Shown: positions 16,745 through 26,104 of the stretch, piece by piece
Position numbering within the stretch: the first letter of the stretch is position 1
How the letters are laid out: each line of letters opens with the position of its first letter
Assembly: GCF_024198215.1 (NCBI RefSeq)
Contig: NZ_JAKCFA010000032.1
Span: 1 to 64,000 of the forward strand
Origin: Myxococcus qinghaiensis
GTDB lineage: Bacteria; Myxococcota; Myxococcia; Myxococcales; Myxococcaceae
Length of the DNA: 64,000 nt
Direction of reading: 5' to 3'
Position numbers and translations under genes: made by a program
The notes under the pieces: model-generated
Told to the model about the DNA's origin: nothing
Databases searched by the model: none
The model's input: the letters and a program-made list of their open reading frames with translations, nothing else

Positions 16745-17365
16745 TCACGCACGCGGACGGGATGCGCCCGCGGAGCCGTCTTCAGGCGGCGGCATGGCCG
16801 ACTCGGCCGTGACTTCCGCCCACCGGATGTGGAACGTCGCCGAAGTCCCGTCGAACTCCTCGGGTAGTGCAACCACCCGGAAGCCTCCACACAGCTCCAC
16901 CGCCCGAGCCAGCAGCCCCGCCGAGAAGGTCGGCACGTCCGCCAGCACGTCATTCATTCGCAGCTCCAAGAAGGTGGGGCTGCGCTCAACGATTTCGACC
17001 ACACTGAAGTTGTTGCCGGCACGAAAGCCCATCCCCGCGCGCAGCAGCATCCGCCGGGGGCCGGCCAGCCGGACGACGCCCAGGAGCGCGCGGCCGAAGA
17101 AGGTCCCGAAGTAGGCATCCATGAACCGCTCGCCCAGCGAGTAGTACGCGGCTTCGGCGGGAACTCCGCCGTAGACGTGCCCAGCGGCGATGCGGAGGAA
17201 CTCCTTCCACTGCTCCAGCGAGTACGTCCTCCCAAGCTTCTGGTCGAGGTCCAGACCCGCACGGCGCAGGTGCTCCCGACACGCTGGCGTGAGGCGGTTC
17301 TCGAGGGCGCGCACGAAGAGCGCTTCCACGGTTTGCGTGAAAATCAGCTTCTCGGAAGAAGTCAT
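16745..17365 (-). CDS. DUF2378/TIGR02265-family protein
   Basis: A 206-residue soluble protein matching the myxobacterial paralogous family TIGR02265 (DUF2378). It shows the initial F-x-x-x-V-E-A-L-F-V-R-A-L segment, Y-S-L-E-Q-W near residues 48-53, the Y-x-x-L-G-E-R-F-M-D-A-Y block (about 74-85) and the final W-A-E-V region. The family is largely restricted to Myxococcales and expanded there; its biochemical function is not established. It has no signal peptide. The last ~15 residues are Pro/Ser/Arg-rich and probably disordered. It lies upstream of the DUF3014 gene on the same strand with a 186-base gap. Confidence 0.8.
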   Translation of the reverse strand: MTSSEKLIFTQTVEALFVRALENRLTPACREHLRRAGLDLDQKLGRTYSLEQWKEFLRIAAGHVYGGVPAEAAYYSLGERFMDAYFGTFFGRALLGVVRLAGPRRMLLRAGMGFRAGNNFSVVEIVERSPTFLELRMNDVLADVPTFSAGLLARAVELCGGFRVVALPEEFDGTSATFHIRWAEVTAESAMPPPEDGSAGASRPRA

Positions 17366-17490
17366 AGGGTCGCACCCTACACCGGTCGGCCCATCGGATG
17401 CTCGCCTACAGGTGAATCGACGTTCAGTGCCTCTGTCGGTGATCGACAGCCGGGCTGTTTCGTCGGAAAAACCGTTGGACTCTCCAGGGG

Positions 17491-18504
17491 TTAGCGGGTG
17501 TTGCGCGGTGCGGCGGCGACGCGGGCGACCACGCCGCGCAGCCAGCGGTGGGCGGATTCGTCGTCGAAACGCTCGTGCCAGACCTGGAGGACGTCGAACG
17601 GGCGCAGGGGCACGGGCGGGGGGAGGAGGCGCAGGGGGAGGTGGTCGACGAACAGCTCGGCCAGCCGGCGAGGGGCGGTGAGGACGTGGTTGGAGCGGAC
17701 CAACGAGAGGACGGCGGTGAGGAAGTAGGGCAGCCGCAGGCCGATGCGTCGGCTGCGCCCCACCCGTTCGAGCGCCATGTCCACCGTGCCTGCGCCCTCG
17801 CCCCGAGGGCTGACGAGGACATGCGGCAGGCTCAGGTACGTCTCCAGGTCCAGCTCCCGCTTCACCTGGGGGTTGTCGCGCCGGACGACGCAGACGAAGT
17901 CCTCGGTGAACAGCTTCACCTGGCGCAGCGCGGGGCTGGGGTCCGGGTAGGCGGCGATGACCAGGTCCACCTCGCCGCTCTCCAGTTGGGCTTCCACCTG
18001 GGAGATGACGAGGGGGCGGATGGTGAGGTCCACCCGGGGGGCCTCGTTGTCGAACAGCTCCAGCAGGGCGGGCAGGAACGCGGCGGCGAAGTAGTCACCC
18101 GAGGCGATGGTGAAGCGCCGCGCCGAGGTGCGGGCGTCGAAGACGGACTCGTTGCGCAGCGCTCGTTGGACCTCCAGCAGTCCCCGGTGGAGGGGGGCGG
18201 CCAGTTGCTCGGCGCGCGGGGTCCGAATCATCCCACCCCGGCCCCGGATGAGCAGGGCATCTCCGAGCTGCTCCCGGAGCTGCCGCAGGGCGTGGCTCAT
18301 GGCGGACTGGGTGATGCCCACGCGCGTGGCAGCCCGGGTGACGTTGCCTTCCGTGAGCAGCGCATCCAGGGCCACGACGAGGTTGAGGTTGATGCCGGAC
18401 AGGTCCAACCCCGTGCTCGACGGCTGGCTCGGCGCCGGAGCGGGGCGAGGTTTCCGTCGCGCGGGGACGCGGCCCTTGCCTTTGGCGACATGCGATTTGC
18501 TCAT
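17491..18504 (-). CDS. LysR-family transcriptional regulator
   Basis: A 337-residue regulator. A basic Lys/Arg/Pro-rich tail (residues 1-30) precedes the winged helix (about 38-95, NLVVALDALLTEGNVTRAAT, then VGITQSAMSHALRQLREQLG), which carries the S-A-M-S-H-A-L-R-x-L recognition helix. A substrate-binding domain of the NodD/PcpR-like kind extends to the end (FTIASGDYFAAAFLPALLEL). The effector is unknown. It is divergent from the NmrA-like oxidoreductase gene at 18585, the classic arrangement in which a LysR protein regulates its neighbour. Start ATG 18504 is chosen because the domain begins soon after and the operator-like repeat lies directly upstream; earlier in-frame starts would overlap it. 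Confidence 0.9.
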   Translation of the reverse strand: MSKSHVAKGKGRVPARRKPRPAPAPSQPSSTGLDLSGINLNLVVALDALLTEGNVTRAATRVGITQSAMSHALRQLREQLGDALLIRGRGGMIRTPRAEQLAAPLHRGLLEVQRALRNESVFDARTSARRFTIASGDYFAAAFLPALLELFDNEAPRVDLTIRPLVISQVEAQLESGEVDLVIAAYPDPSPALRQVKLFTEDFVCVVRRDNPQVKRELDLETYLSLPHVLVSPRGEGAGTVDMALERVGRSRRIGLRLPYFLTAVLSLVRSNHVLTAPRRLAELFVDHLPLRLLPPPVPLRPFDVLQVWHERFDDESAHRWLRGVVARVAAAPRNTR

Positions 18505-18509
18505 GGGTT

Positions 18510-18535
18510 CATGAGTAACATGCAGTGGCCTCATG
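18510..18535. promoter_or_regulatory. LysR operator-like inverted repeat in divergent promoter
   Basis: CATGAG (18510-18515) and CTCATG (18530-18535) form a perfect 6-bp inverted repeat with a 14-base spacer. It lies in the 80-base gap between the divergent LysR and oxidoreductase genes. The location and arm spacing suit LysR-type binding. Promoter hexamers are not clear. Confidence 0.45.
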
Positions 18536-18584
18536 TTGGGGGTGGGGACACTCTTGGCCCATCTCGAAGTCACTGGAGGCGTCC

Positions 18585-19484
18585 ATGAGCGTCGTCATCA
18601 ACACCCCGAATGGAAACATTGGCCGGAACCTCGCCCTGCGGTTGCTGGATGCGGGGCAGTCCATCACCGTCATCAGCCGGAGCGCGGACAAGGTGGCGGA
18701 CCTGGCGAAGCGGGGCGCGAAGGTGGTGGAGGGGTCCTCCGACGACGCGGCCGTGCTGGACAAGGCCTTCGTGGGAGCCTCGGCGGTCTTCTGGCTGACG
18801 CCGCCCGCCATGCGGCCGGACTTCGCCGAGTGGACCCAGGGCATGGCGCGACTGGCGGCCGAGAAGGCGAAGCAGCACGGCGTGAAGCGGGTGGTGGTGC
18901 TGTCCAGCGTCGGGGCGCAGTCGGGTCCGGGGACGGGGCCGGTGGGGGTGCTGAAGGGAGTGGAGGAGGCCTTCAAGGCCGCCGTCGCCGACGTCACCAT
19001 CCTGCGCCCGGGCTACTTCATGGAAAATCTCCTGCGCGACTTGCCGTCGCTCTTGAACGCGGGCTCCCTCTTCCAGACCACCTCCCCCGAGCGCAGGGCG
19101 CCCTTCGTCGCGACGGCGGACATCGCGCACAAGGCGGCGGACGTGCTGCTGGACGCGGGCTGGAAGGGGCATCGGTATGTCGGCGTCCACGGGCCCCAGG
19201 ACCTCAATTACGCGGAGGTGGTGGACATCCTCTCGCGAGAGCTGGGGCGTCCCGTGCGCTACGTGCAGGTCTCCTTCGACGACGCGCGCAAGGCGATGCT
19301 GGGCATGGGCCTGCCCGGGTTCATGGTCGACCTCTACGTGCAGATGTACGAGGCCATCCCCAAGGGGCTGATGGACGCGGCCGAGCCCCGGTCGGCGGAG
19401 ACCACCACGTCCACCACGCTGGCGCAGTGGACGCGCGAGGTCCTCAAGCCCGCACTGGAGCAGGCGCGCACGGCCGCGGCGTAA
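18585..19484 (+). CDS. NmrA-like NAD(P)-binding oxidoreductase (atypical SDR)
   Basis: A 299-residue protein with an N-terminal Rossmann motif variant (VVINTPNGNIGRNLALRLLD; N-x-x-G-N-I-G in place of G-x-x-G-x-x-G) and NADP-type strand VISRSADKVADL. The NmrA/QOR2-like pattern also includes VFWLTPPAMRPD, VVVLSSVGAQ, and LRPGYFMENLL where Tyr/Met replaces a classical Y-x-x-x-K. Such proteins act as redox sensors or quinone/NAD(P)H reductases. ATG 18585 follows TGGAGGC. It is divergent from the LysR gene and probably regulated by it. Usual family length is about 290. Confidence 0.85.
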   Translation: MSVVINTPNGNIGRNLALRLLDAGQSITVISRSADKVADLAKRGAKVVEGSSDDAAVLDKAFVGASAVFWLTPPAMRPDFAEWTQGMARLAAEKAKQHGVKRVVVLSSVGAQSGPGTGPVGVLKGVEEAFKAAVADVTILRPGYFMENLLRDLPSLLNAGSLFQTTSPERRAPFVATADIAHKAADVLLDAGWKGHRYVGVHGPQDLNYAEVVDILSRELGRPVRYVQVSFDDARKAMLGMGLPGFMVDLYVQMYEAIPKGLMDAAEPRSAETTTSTTLAQWTREVLKPALEQARTAAA

Positions 19485-19622
19485 CCGCCGAAGTGCCTGT
19501 CCTGTGTGTGTGGCTTCACACTTCGCCTTCACACTTCTTCATGGGCGCGTCATCTCAGTTCATCCCCAAGGGGGAGGGGGTGGAGTGAGAATGCGGCTGT
19601 CACCACACGTGGAGAAAGAAGC

Positions 19623-20345
19623 ATGGCGTCGGGGCAGGCAATCATCGGCGGGCTGCTGGGGCGGTTCTTCTTCAGGGAGGCGCGAGTGGGGCAGGTCCGC
19701 GACGTGTCCCCCCACTTCCGTTGGATGGAGCTGGTGGGCGAGGGCCTTCGGGACATCGAATGGAGCCCTGGCGACAAGGTGCAGGTCTTCATCCCGGACG
19801 TGGGGATGCGGACGTACACGCCGCTGGGCTGGGACTCGACGCTGGGGTCCACGCGCTTCCTCGTCTACATGCACGGGGACGGCCCCGGTGCGCGGTGGGG
19901 GCGCGGCGTGAAGGTGGGGGACCGCTGCCAGTTCTTCGGGCCGCGAGGCTCCATCTCGCTCCCGTCGCTTCCCGGGCCGGTGGTCCTCTTCGGGGACGAG
20001 ACGTCGTTCGCCGTCGCTCACGCCCTGAAGAACCTGAAGGCGGGCTCGGCGGACGTCGAGTACGTGTTCGAGGTCTCCTCGCGCACGGAGTCGGAGACGG
20101 TGCTGGGAGAGCTGGGCCTCGCGGGGGCTTCCGTGGTGGAGAAGCAGTCGGGTGAGGCGCACCTCGCGGACGTGGAGGCCCGGCTGCGGGCGGCGCTGGA
20201 GCGGCGGCGTGGCGCGCACCTGGTCCTGACAGGGCGGGCGCACGCCATCCAGGCCGTGAGGACCCGGCTCCGCGCGAGTGGAGTCCCTCACGCCGGGCAG
20301 AAGGTGAAGGCGTACTGGGCCGAGGGCAAGAGCGGCCTCGACTGA
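19623..20345 (+). CDS. Siderophore-interacting (ViuB-like) flavin reductase family protein
   Basis: A 240-residue protein resembling siderophore-interacting FAD/NAD(P)H reductases. An N-terminal FAD-binding beta-barrel includes the motif R-T-Y-T-P-L (RTYTPLGWDSTLGSTRFLVY), followed by HGDGPGARWGRGVKVGDRCQ and FFGPRGSISLP, then a C-terminal SIP domain (VVLFGDETSFAVAHAL, VVEKQSG, VKAYWAEGKSGLD). The ARW and YW-x-x-G-x-x-G signatures are typical. The likely reaction is reduction of ferric siderophore, or of a quinone or flavin substrate. ATG 19623 is preceded by GGAGAAAGAAG. It follows the NmrA-like gene by 138 bases on the same strand and may be co-regulated. No siderophore genes are adjacent. 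Confidence 0.8.
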   Translation: MASGQAIIGGLLGRFFFREARVGQVRDVSPHFRWMELVGEGLRDIEWSPGDKVQVFIPDVGMRTYTPLGWDSTLGSTRFLVYMHGDGPGARWGRGVKVGDRCQFFGPRGSISLPSLPGPVVLFGDETSFAVAHALKNLKAGSADVEYVFEVSSRTESETVLGELGLAGASVVEKQSGEAHLADVEARLRAALERRRGAHLVLTGRAHAIQAVRTRLRASGVPHAGQKVKAYWAEGKSGLD

Positions 20346-20435
20346 GCAATGGGGCAGGGGGGATGATGGCTGCCGCACGGTTGCCGGGCGAAGCGCTTGC
20401 GCGCGAGCGCGCGTCGTTTCAAAGACGATGCCCTC

Positions 20436-23174
20436 ATGGACGAGCGCGCGCCTGGCCCCCGGAAGTCGGACCCTTCCTACAACGTGCTGCACCAGCAGGG
20501 CACCCGGCAGCCGCTGGATGTCCTCTTCAAGCCGCGCAGCGTGGCGGTGGTGGGGGCCAGTGAGCGTCCGGGCAGCGTGGGGCGCACCGTCCTCTGGAAC
20601 CTCATCAGCAATCCCTTCGGCGGCACCGTCTATCCCATCAACCCGAAGCGCCCCAACGTGCTGGGCATTCGCGCGTGGCCGTCGCTGCGCTCGCTGCCGG
20701 AGCCGGTGGATCTGGCCGTCGTCGTCACCCCCGCGCCCGCCGTGCCCGACGTCATCCGCGAGTGCGCGGAGCTGGGCGTGCAGGGCGCCATCATCATCTC
20801 CGCGGGCTTCAAGGAGACGGGCGAGGCGGGCGCGAAGCTGGAGCAGGAGATTCTCCAGATTGCCCAGGCGGCGCGGATGCGCATCATCGGCCCCAACTGC
20901 CTGGGGGTGATGCGTCCGCCCACGGGCTTCAACGCGACGTTCGCCGGGTCGATGGCGCGGCCGGGCAACGTGGCCTTCATCAGCCAGAGCGGCGCGCTGC
21001 TCACCGCCATCCTCGACTGGAGCCTGCGCGAGTCGGTGGGCTTCAGCGCCTTCGTCTCCGTGGGCTCCATGCTGGACGTGGGCTGGGGCGACCTCATCGA
21101 CTACCTGGCCGATGACCCGATGACGCGCTCCATCCTCATCTACATGGAGTCCATCGGCGACGCGCGGGCCTTCCTCTCGGCCGCGCGCGAGGTGGCGCTC
21201 ACCAAGCCCATCATCGTCATCAAGGCGGGGCGCACGGCGCAGGCCGCGCAGGCCGCCGCGTCGCACACGGGCACGCTGACGGGCAGCGACGAGGTGCTCA
21301 CCGCCGCGTTCCGCCGCACCGGCGTGCTGCGCGTGGACTCCATCTCCGACCTCTTCTACATGGCGGAGACGCTGGCCAAGCAGCCGCGCCCCGCGGGGCG
21401 TCGCCTCACCGTCGTCACCAACGCGGGCGGGCCGGGGGTGCTCGCCACGGATGCGCTGGTGTCGGGCGGCGGTGAGCTGGCGGTGCTCGGCGACGAGACG
21501 CGCAAGGCGCTGGATGGCTTCCTGCCGCCCCAGTGGAGTCACGGCAATCCGGTGGACGTATTGGGCGACGCGGACCCGGAGCGCTACGCGAAGGCGCTGG
21601 AGGTGGCGGGGAAGGACCCGAACAGCGACGGGCTCCTGGTCATCCTCACACCGCAGGACATGACGGAGCCCACGCAGACGGCGGACCGGCTCAAGCCCTA
21701 CGCGAAGCTCTCCGGCAAGCCGGTGCTGGCGAGCTGGATGGGCGGCTCGGAAGTCGTGGCGGGCGAGCGCATCCTCAACGACGCGGGAATCCCCACGTTC
21801 GGCTATCCCGACACGGCCGCGCGCATCTTCAATTACATGTGGCGCTACTCGTACAACCTCGCGGGCCTGTACGAGACGCCGACGCTGGCGGAGGAGCCCA
21901 CGGGCGGGCGGGACGTGGCCCGGCGACTGGTGGACGCGGCGCGCGCGCAAGGGCGCACGCTGCTGACGGAGCACGAGTCCAAGCAGCTCCTGGCCGCCTA
22001 TGGCATCCCCACCGTGGAGACCCGGCTGGCGACGACGGAGGAGGGCGCGGTGGCCGAGGCCGAGGCGCTCGGCTATCCCGTGGTCCTCAAGCTCCACTCC
22101 TTCACCGTGACGCACAAGACGGACGTCGGGGGCGTGCGGCTCGACCTGCCGGACGCGGAGGCGGTGCGCGCGGCGTTCCAAGGCATCCGCGAGCGACTGG
22201 TGGAGTTGGGGCAGGGCGAGGCCTTCGACGGCGTCACCGTCCAGCCGATGGTGAAGCTGGGCGGCTACGAGCTGATTGTAGGCAGCAGCCTGGACCCCCA
22301 GTTCGGCCCGGTGCTGCTCTTCGGCGCGGGCGGGACGCTGGTGGAGGTGTTCAAGGACCGGGCGCTGGGGCTGCCGCCGCTGAACACGACGCTCGCGCGG
22401 CGGATGATGGAGCAGACCCGCATCCTCCAGGCGCTGCGCGGGGTGCGTGGCGCGAAGCCGGTGGACCTGCCGGCGCTGGAGCGGCTGCTCGTGCGCTTCG
22501 GGCAGCTCGTCGTCGAGCAACGGCTGGTGAAGGAGGTGGACATCAACCCGTTGCTGGCCTCGTCGGAGCGGTTGCTCGCGCTGGATGCGCGCGTGGTGTT
22601 GCACCCTCCGGACGTGACGGAAGCGGAGCTGCCCCGGCTGGCCATCGAGCCCTATCCGCAGCAGTACGTGGCCCCGTTCCGGATGAAGAGTGGCGAGGAG
22701 CTGATGCTCAGGCCCATCCGTCCGGAGGATGAGCCGAAGATGGAGCGCTTCCACCGGACGCTCTCCGAGCAGACGGTGTTCCTGCGCTATGCGGGGCTGA
22801 TGCAGTTGAGCACGCGCGTGGCGCACGAGCGACTGGCTCGCATCTGCTTCAACGACTACGCGCGGGAGATGGCGCTGGTGGCCGAGCGGAGTGGCGGGGA
22901 GATTCTGGGGGTGGGGCGGCTGACGCGGCTGCGGGGAACTCGCGACGCGGAGTTCGCCATCCTCATCAGCGACCAGGTGCAGCACCAGGGCCTGGGCTCG
23001 GAGATGCTGCGGCGACTGGTGGAGGTGGGCCGCGCGTGGGGCATGCAGCGAATCGTCGCGGACATCCTCGCGGGCAACCGCGCCATGCAGAACGTCAGCA
23101 AGCGGCTGGGGTTCTCCATCCTCGCTCACGAGGAGCTGGCCCCGGACATGGTCAAAGCGGTGAGGGTGCTCTGA
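20436..23174 (+). CDS. ADP-forming acyl-CoA synthetase fused to a GNAT acetyltransferase (Pat-like)
   Basis: A 912-residue fusion. Domains in order are: CoA-binding Rossmann (about 28-160, VAVVGASERPGSVGRTVLWN); succinyl-CoA-ligase-like domain with SHTGTLTGSD (about 285); ATP-grasp (about 495-725, YPVVLKLHSFTVTHKTDVGG); and C-terminal GNAT (about 755-905, LRPIRPEDEPKMERFHRTLS, GLGSEMLRRLVEVGRAWG). This is the architecture of protein acetyltransferase Pat/YfiQ, which controls acetyl-CoA synthetase by lysine acetylation. The synthetase part may be catalytic or regulatory. The linker His that would be phosphorylated in true ADP-forming enzymes was not confirmed. ATG 20436 is selected by the conserved short N-terminus; its ribosome site is weak. 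Confidence 0.9.
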   Translation: MDERAPGPRKSDPSYNVLHQQGTRQPLDVLFKPRSVAVVGASERPGSVGRTVLWNLISNPFGGTVYPINPKRPNVLGIRAWPSLRSLPEPVDLAVVVTPAPAVPDVIRECAELGVQGAIIISAGFKETGEAGAKLEQEILQIAQAARMRIIGPNCLGVMRPPTGFNATFAGSMARPGNVAFISQSGALLTAILDWSLRESVGFSAFVSVGSMLDVGWGDLIDYLADDPMTRSILIYMESIGDARAFLSAAREVALTKPIIVIKAGRTAQAAQAAASHTGTLTGSDEVLTAAFRRTGVLRVDSISDLFYMAETLAKQPRPAGRRLTVVTNAGGPGVLATDALVSGGGELAVLGDETRKALDGFLPPQWSHGNPVDVLGDADPERYAKALEVAGKDPNSDGLLVILTPQDMTEPTQTADRLKPYAKLSGKPVLASWMGGSEVVAGERILNDAGIPTFGYPDTAARIFNYMWRYSYNLAGLYETPTLAEEPTGGRDVARRLVDAARAQGRTLLTEHESKQLLAAYGIPTVETRLATTEEGAVAEAEALGYPVVLKLHSFTVTHKTDVGGVRLDLPDAEAVRAAFQGIRERLVELGQGEAFDGVTVQPMVKLGGYELIVGSSLDPQFGPVLLFGAGGTLVEVFKDRALGLPPLNTTLARRMMEQTRILQALRGVRGAKPVDLPALERLLVRFGQLVVEQRLVKEVDINPLLASSERLLALDARVVLHPPDVTEAELPRLAIEPYPQQYVAPFRMKSGEELMLRPIRPEDEPKMERFHRTLSEQTVFLRYAGLMQLSTRVAHERLARICFNDYAREMALVAERSGGEILGVGRLTRLRGTRDAEFAILISDQVQHQGLGSEMLRRLVEVGRAWGMQRIVADILAGNRAMQNVSKRLGFSILAHEELAPDMVKAVRVL

Positions 23175-23200
23175 CGCACATCCGGGACCGGGGGCGACGG

Positions 23201-25903
23201 CTAACGGGCTTCCAGGTTCAGCTCCAGGTCGAACGCCACGTCGCTCGACTCGGCGTTGGCCTGCTTCACCATCACCGCGATGATGTTCTCCCCGATGACG
23301 AAGGCGGAGCCGTCGAAGCTGGCGGTGCTGATGGCGGCGTCCTTCAGCACGCCGCTGGCGAAGGCGCCATGGCCGAGGCCGTTGTCGGCGTACCGGGAGT
23401 AGACGAGCTTCCCGTTCACCCAGATGGCCACGCCGTCGTCATGCAGCACGCGGAGGTTGGCGGTGCGGATGGCCTCGCCGAGCGTGAGCTTCTTGCGGAA
23501 GTAGACGCTGGACTGCAGGGGCGTCGTCTTGTTGAGCACGGTGTGCTCGTCCCCGTCGCCATAGCCGAGCTTCGCGGGGCCCGAGCGCCACTCGCTGTCA
23601 TCGAAGTTGTTCGAGGTCCATGAGGTGCCCGGGTTCACGTTGCGGTCATCGAACTTCCAGTACTCGCCGAAGGCGATGGCCCGGAACTGGGGCGTCCGGC
23701 TGATGGTGAAGGGCAGGTCGGTGCGGTCCTCGACGTCCTGCCGCGAGGCATCCGAGACGCGCAGCACGCCGTTGGACGTCTCGGTGCCCGGCACCGTCCA
23801 CTCGTAGAAGCCGATGTTGGGGACGCTCGGGTCGACCAGCGTCCAGTGGGCTCCGTTGTCGGGCGAGAACTGCACCTGCACGTTGTCGACCCCCGAGCCG
23901 TGGGTCATCCACTGGACCATCTGCACGTTGCCCGGGCGCAGCGTCTCGCCTCCGTTGGGGCTCTCCAGGAAGAGGGCGTCGTGCTGCATGCCGTCGGTGG
24001 TCACCTTCAGCTCCAGGTCGAAGGACAGGTCGCTGGAGGTGGCGTTCGCCTGCTTCACCATGACGGCCAGCGTGTTGTCTCCCATCATGAAGCGGGAGCC
24101 GGGGATGGTCGTCGTGCTCAGGGTGTTGTCTGCGCTGGTGCCGGAGGCGTAGGCGCCGTGCGCGGTGGAGCCGACGTACTTGGAGAACACCTGGGTGCCG
24201 TTGAGGAACACCGCCACGCCGTCGTCGTGAATCACCTGGAGCGTGGCCTGCTCCACCATGCCGTGGATGGTGAACTTGCGGCGGAAGTAGACGGAGGGCT
24301 GGGCGGGCGTCGTCTTCGTCATCACCGTCCGCTCGTCCGTCTCGCCGTAGCCGAGGTGCGCGAGGCCCTTCTTCCACGCCGCGTCATTGAAGCCCGGCGA
24401 CGTCCACGTCGCGCCCGGGTCGACGTTGCGGTCGTCGTACTTCCACTCGGAGCCGAAGGCCACGGCGGTGAAGCCGGTGTTGGGAGGAGGGTCCGTCGGG
24501 CCCGGCGTGGTGCCCCCACCGCCGATGCGGATGATCTTCGCCACCGACGGCACCTTCTTCGAGTTGAGCAGGAACAGCATGTAGTGGCCGGGCGGCGCGA
24601 CGTTCGGGTTGGGCGGCGCGACGACGTTGAGCCCACCGCCGCTGGCGGTGAAGCGCAGCTTCATGAAGCGCTGGTTCTCGTCGAAGGCGTGGGTGACGGA
24701 GCCCAGGCGAATCCAGGACGCCAGGGTGATGCTGGCCGCGTCGGGGGTGTTGACGCGGAACGTCTCGCCATAGGCGATGGCCTCCGGCGCGGACGAGATG
24801 ACGGGGCGTGGGCCGTTGAAGAGGTAGGGCGGGGAGAAGACCTGCATCGTCTTCACGTTGCGGCTGCCCGCGGAGAGCACCCGGCCGTCCGGCAGCAGCA
24901 GGGTGGTGGAGTGGTAGCCGCGATAGGCGGAGGCCGGCGCCAGCAGGGACCACTGCTCGGTGACAGGGTTCCACAGCTCCGTCTCCAGCCGGGGGAACTT
25001 GGGGTTGTCCGTGCCGGGCCCGCTGTGGCCACCGGTGACGAGCACCGAGCCATCCGGCATCACGGTGCTGTTGTGCTGGCGGCGCACGTAACGCATGGGC
25101 GCCACCGAGCGCCAGGCGGGCTTCGCGGCGTTGAGGTCCAGAATCTCGACGTTGTTGGTGGGGGGATTGTCGCCGCCGGTGATGAGCACCTTGCCGTCGT
25201 CGTACATCACCGCGCTGCCCGCGTTGCGGCTGTTCGCGTAGGTGGTGCGCGGGCCGGAGGACCAGGCGCCGGTGCCCTCCGTGTCGAGGAACCGCGTGGG
25301 CTTCCAGTACCCCGCCATCAGCGTCTTGCCCGTGTTCGTCACGAACATCCACGGGTAGTACATGAGCTCCAGGCTCGCGCCCGTGAGGTTGCGCCAGGAG
25401 TTCTTCGACGACTGCCAGACCTGGGGAATCAGGTTCTTGGTCCGGTCCTCCTTGGCGCCGCCAATCACCAGCATGTCCCCGTTGGGGAGCGTGGTGACGG
25501 TGGGGTACCAGCGGCCGGCGTTCATGTTCGGCAGCCGCGTCCAGGTGAGCTTGAACGGGTCGAAGATGGCGGCGTAGGGCAGGCCGGAGTCATCCGTGAT
25601 GTGGCCCCCGGCCACGAACAGCCGGCCGTCCGCCATGAAGGCGTGGCCCGCGCAGAAGATGTTGAAGCCCGCCTTGGGCAGCGTGGTGAGGACGTTGGTC
25701 GCCGGGTCCCAGAGCGTGGGGGTGTCTCCGTCGCCGAACTCGGAGAAGAACATCACCTTGCCCGTGGGCAGCAGGTGGGTGTGGACGGCGGAGTACGGCC
25801 ACTGCTGGACCGGGGTCCATTGGCCCACGGAGGCGGGTTGGGCCTGGGCGACCGATAGCGAAGCCCAGACAGCGAGGAAGGCAAGACGCCACGGATGGAA
25901 CAT
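23201..25903 (-). CDS. Secreted galactose/glyoxal-oxidase-like copper radical oxidase
   Basis: A 900-residue exported protein (signal peptide ending SVAQAQP). A seven-blade kelch propeller (about 28-355) and a DUF1929-type Ig domain (about 360-460) match galactose/glyoxal oxidases. The copper-radical residues are recognisable: Cys84 (FCAGH) for the Cys-Tyr crosslink, Tyr133 (RWYPT), Tyr330-His331 (GYHST) and His405 (THAFD). The enzyme should oxidise an alcohol or aldehyde and make hydrogen peroxide. The C-terminal ~430 residues hold two copies of a jelly-roll-like module (starting F-G-x-x-W-K-x-D-D-R-N-V, about 488-640 and 745-900) flanking an Ig-like stretch, probably for carbohydrate binding. 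The start has AAAGGGGC upstream. It converges on the acetyltransferase fusion gene with a 26-base gap. Confidence 0.85.
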   Translation of the reverse strand: MFHPWRLAFLAVWASLSVAQAQPASVGQWTPVQQWPYSAVHTHLLPTGKVMFFSEFGDGDTPTLWDPATNVLTTLPKAGFNIFCAGHAFMADGRLFVAGGHITDDSGLPYAAIFDPFKLTWTRLPNMNAGRWYPTVTTLPNGDMLVIGGAKEDRTKNLIPQVWQSSKNSWRNLTGASLELMYYPWMFVTNTGKTLMAGYWKPTRFLDTEGTGAWSSGPRTTYANSRNAGSAVMYDDGKVLITGGDNPPTNNVEILDLNAAKPAWRSVAPMRYVRRQHNSTVMPDGSVLVTGGHSGPGTDNPKFPRLETELWNPVTEQWSLLAPASAYRGYHSTTLLLPDGRVLSAGSRNVKTMQVFSPPYLFNGPRPVISSAPEAIAYGETFRVNTPDAASITLASWIRLGSVTHAFDENQRFMKLRFTASGGGLNVVAPPNPNVAPPGHYMLFLLNSKKVPSVAKIIRIGGGGTTPGPTDPPPNTGFTAVAFGSEWKYDDRNVDPGATWTSPGFNDAAWKKGLAHLGYGETDERTVMTKTTPAQPSVYFRRKFTIHGMVEQATLQVIHDDGVAVFLNGTQVFSKYVGSTAHGAYASGTSADNTLSTTTIPGSRFMMGDNTLAVMVKQANATSSDLSFDLELKVTTDGMQHDALFLESPNGGETLRPGNVQMVQWMTHGSGVDNVQVQFSPDNGAHWTLVDPSVPNIGFYEWTVPGTETSNGVLRVSDASRQDVEDRTDLPFTISRTPQFRAIAFGEYWKFDDRNVNPGTSWTSNNFDDSEWRSGPAKLGYGDGDEHTVLNKTTPLQSSVYFRKKLTLGEAIRTANLRVLHDDGVAIWVNGKLVYSRYADNGLGHGAFASGVLKDAAISTASFDGSAFVIGENIIAVMVKQANAESSDVAFDLELNLEAR

Positions 25904-26104
25904 CACGCTGCCCCTTTGTTGGTCGAAAGGTCGCGCAACGGTAGGCACGGGCCCTGCGAGCCACATCGTTCCGGCGTGCGTGGACAATGACGCGGGGTGG
26001 ACCGAGCCCCGGCGCCCGCGTCCGGGTCGGGACTGTTCGTGGGGCACGGGTGTCTGATTTCGCAGCGGACTCGAACCGATGGCTGCTCTAGAGTCCGCCG
26101 GGTG

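Noticed and set aside
19560..23129. Very long minus-strand open frame (about 1190 codons) opposite the SIP-like and acetyltransferase-fusion genes
   Set aside because: It is His/Arg/Leu-rich without domain structure and lies antisense to genes with clear domains. High GC leaves the antisense frame free of stops.
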